A stretch of DNA of 6,008 nt from Gemmatimonadota bacterium (GTDB taxonomy: Bacteria; Gemmatimonadota; Gemmatimonadetes; Gemmatimonadales; Gemmatimonadaceae). The notes under the pieces were generated by a model. The model made no database searches. It was given only the letters and a program-made list of their open reading frames with translations, and was not told the DNA's origin. The translations under genes were made by a program, and so were the position numbers. Positions 5,211 through 6,008 of the stretch are shown here, in pieces; the first letter of the stretch is position 1, and every line of letters starts with the position of its first letter. The DNA lies in the NCBI GenBank assembly GCA_947457715.1, contig CANGXK010000176.1, positions 1 to 6,008 on the forward strand. Direction: 5' to 3'.

Positions 5211-6008
5211 CGTTTCACAAACGTCCACTGGCGGGTACGCTGCGTGAGAATCGCATCGTACGCGGTCGTCCGAACGCGCACTTCCGGCAGCACGTCGATC
5301 GCCAGGTGGGCGAGCATCAGTTCGGTCAGCAGGGGAGTCATCGCTTCGCGGCTGTCGAGCGTGAAGGTCTGGGCGCCGGGAGGAATCGCCAACACCCGCA
5401 TTGGCGGCGAGCTCGAGGCATGCCCCAGCTCACGCATGCCGTCGCGCGACATCTGAATGAGCGAGTCGCCGCCCACGACGGCACGGGACGGACTGTTGGC
5501 CGACGGCACGAACCACACCTCGATAAAATTCTGCTGCGCGAGCGTGACCGGCACGAACTGTCCGAGCCCGTTGCCGGGCGCGCGGGCGGCGAGACCGCGT
5601 AGGAGGGCACGCGCCGTCCCGCTGGCCAGTGCCGTATCGACCGGGTCGCGCACGACCATGCCACTGCGCGTACCGGCCGTCGGCCCCGGCTTGCGCAGCG
5701 CGTACTGGACCTTCACCCGCATGCCGGGCGCCGTCTCCGTCAGCTCCCCGAAGATGCCGCGCCACTCGTCCCCTTGCTTGATGCAGGTCAGCGACCAGCC
5801 ACGTTCGACGCCGCCAAGCGCGCCGGCCCTGAGCGCGTTCACCGTGCCTTCGAGGCAGCGCAGGTACCCGAGCACGTCGAGCGCCCGGGCCTCGCGCTCG
5901 GCAAACAGCCCCTCGAACGTGGTCGGCACCTTGGTGAAGGCCGGCAGCGTCGGTGCGGGCGGCTTCGGCGGCGCGGGGTTCGGCCGTGAACCGCCAGTCG
6001 GTTGCGCC
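5207..6008 (-). CDS. Pro-rich, probably exported protein of unknown function, 5' end outside window
   Basis: The frame is open from the window edge to a TGA at 5209-5207 and shows 266 residues without a start that convinces me. The GTG at 5929 is not preferred, since an in-frame Pro/Ala-rich stretch (roughly AQPTGGSRPNPAPPKPP then PTPLPAF) continues upstream of it. Such low-complexity linkers often follow a signal peptide in exported proteins. After the linker comes a helical part (about 30-55 in the visible piece) and a region with WSLTCIKQGDEWRGIFGEL that looks like beta strands. A C-terminal part follows with FVPVTLAQQNFIEVWFVP, GGDSLIQMSRDGMRELGH and a final TRQWTFVKR. I recognise no named domain or catalytic motif. 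The stop overlaps the DUF1499 start by 4 bp, so the two are probably made together. Base use matches the neighbours, with no sign of transfer. Confidence 0.75.
   Translation of the reverse strand, partial: AQPTGGSRPNPAPPKPPAPTLPAFTKVPTTFEGLFAEREARALDVLGYLRCLEGTVNALRAGALGGVERGWSLTCIKQGDEWRGIFGELTETAPGMRVKVQYALRKPGPTAGTRSGMVVRDPVDTALASGTARALLRGLAARAPGNGLGQFVPVTLAQQNFIEVWFVPSANSPSRAVVGGDSLIQMSRDGMRELGHASSSPPMRVLAIPPGAQTFTLDSREAMTPLLTELMLAHLAIDVLPEVRVRTTAYDAILTQRTRQWTFVKR

Overview
The window is GC-rich chromosomal DNA with six minus-strand genes packed tightly together, meeting one plus-strand gene at the left edge. I see no tRNA, rRNA, CRISPR array, transposase or phage gene. The gene mix is a GH20 hexosaminidase, a Gfo/Idh/MocA dehydrogenase, a Tat-exported sugar isomerase-like TIM barrel and a 4CL-type CoA ligase. 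Together with strong GC-biased coding, this fits a heterotrophic soil or freshwater bacterium. A Gemmatimonadota-like organism is my best guess, but this is an inference from gene style and not from a marker gene.

Left edge (1-384, plus strand): the C-terminal part of a beta-N-acetylhexosaminidase (GH20). Its stop codon lies one base from the stop of the first minus-strand gene, so the two transcripts converge with no room for a terminator between them.

Minus-strand block, read in the direction of transcription (right to left). First comes a Pro-rich, probably secreted protein of unknown function, cut by the window edge (6008-5207). A DUF1499 protein with a signal peptide follows, sharing a 4-bp ATGA overlap (5210-4776). 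Then come an SSAT-like GNAT acetyltransferase (4761-4276) and a Tat-signal sugar isomerase/epimerase-like protein starting 2 nt after the GNAT stop (4273-3386). After a 149-bp gap are a 4-coumarate-CoA-ligase-like acyl-CoA synthetase (3236-1647) and a cytoplasmic Gfo/Idh/MocA oxidoreductase (1624-386). The first four genes look like one operon. The last two may belong to it or form a second unit, because the gap holds a palindromic tandem repeat and a weak promoter-like pair.

Working together: GH20, the TIM-barrel protein and the Gfo/Idh/MocA dehydrogenase are a familiar combination for breaking down amino sugars or other glycosides. GH20 releases sugar, and the other two oxidise, isomerise or eliminate. 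The CoA ligase is the odd member and suggests that an acyl or aromatic aglycone is also handled, or simply that the neighbourhood is mixed. None of the genes shows a frameshift or a lost catalytic motif. I found no clear undescribed system. The most unusual points are the repeat/palindrome gap at 3237-3385, the split of the sugar enzymes between cell compartments, and the unknown secreted protein at the right edge.
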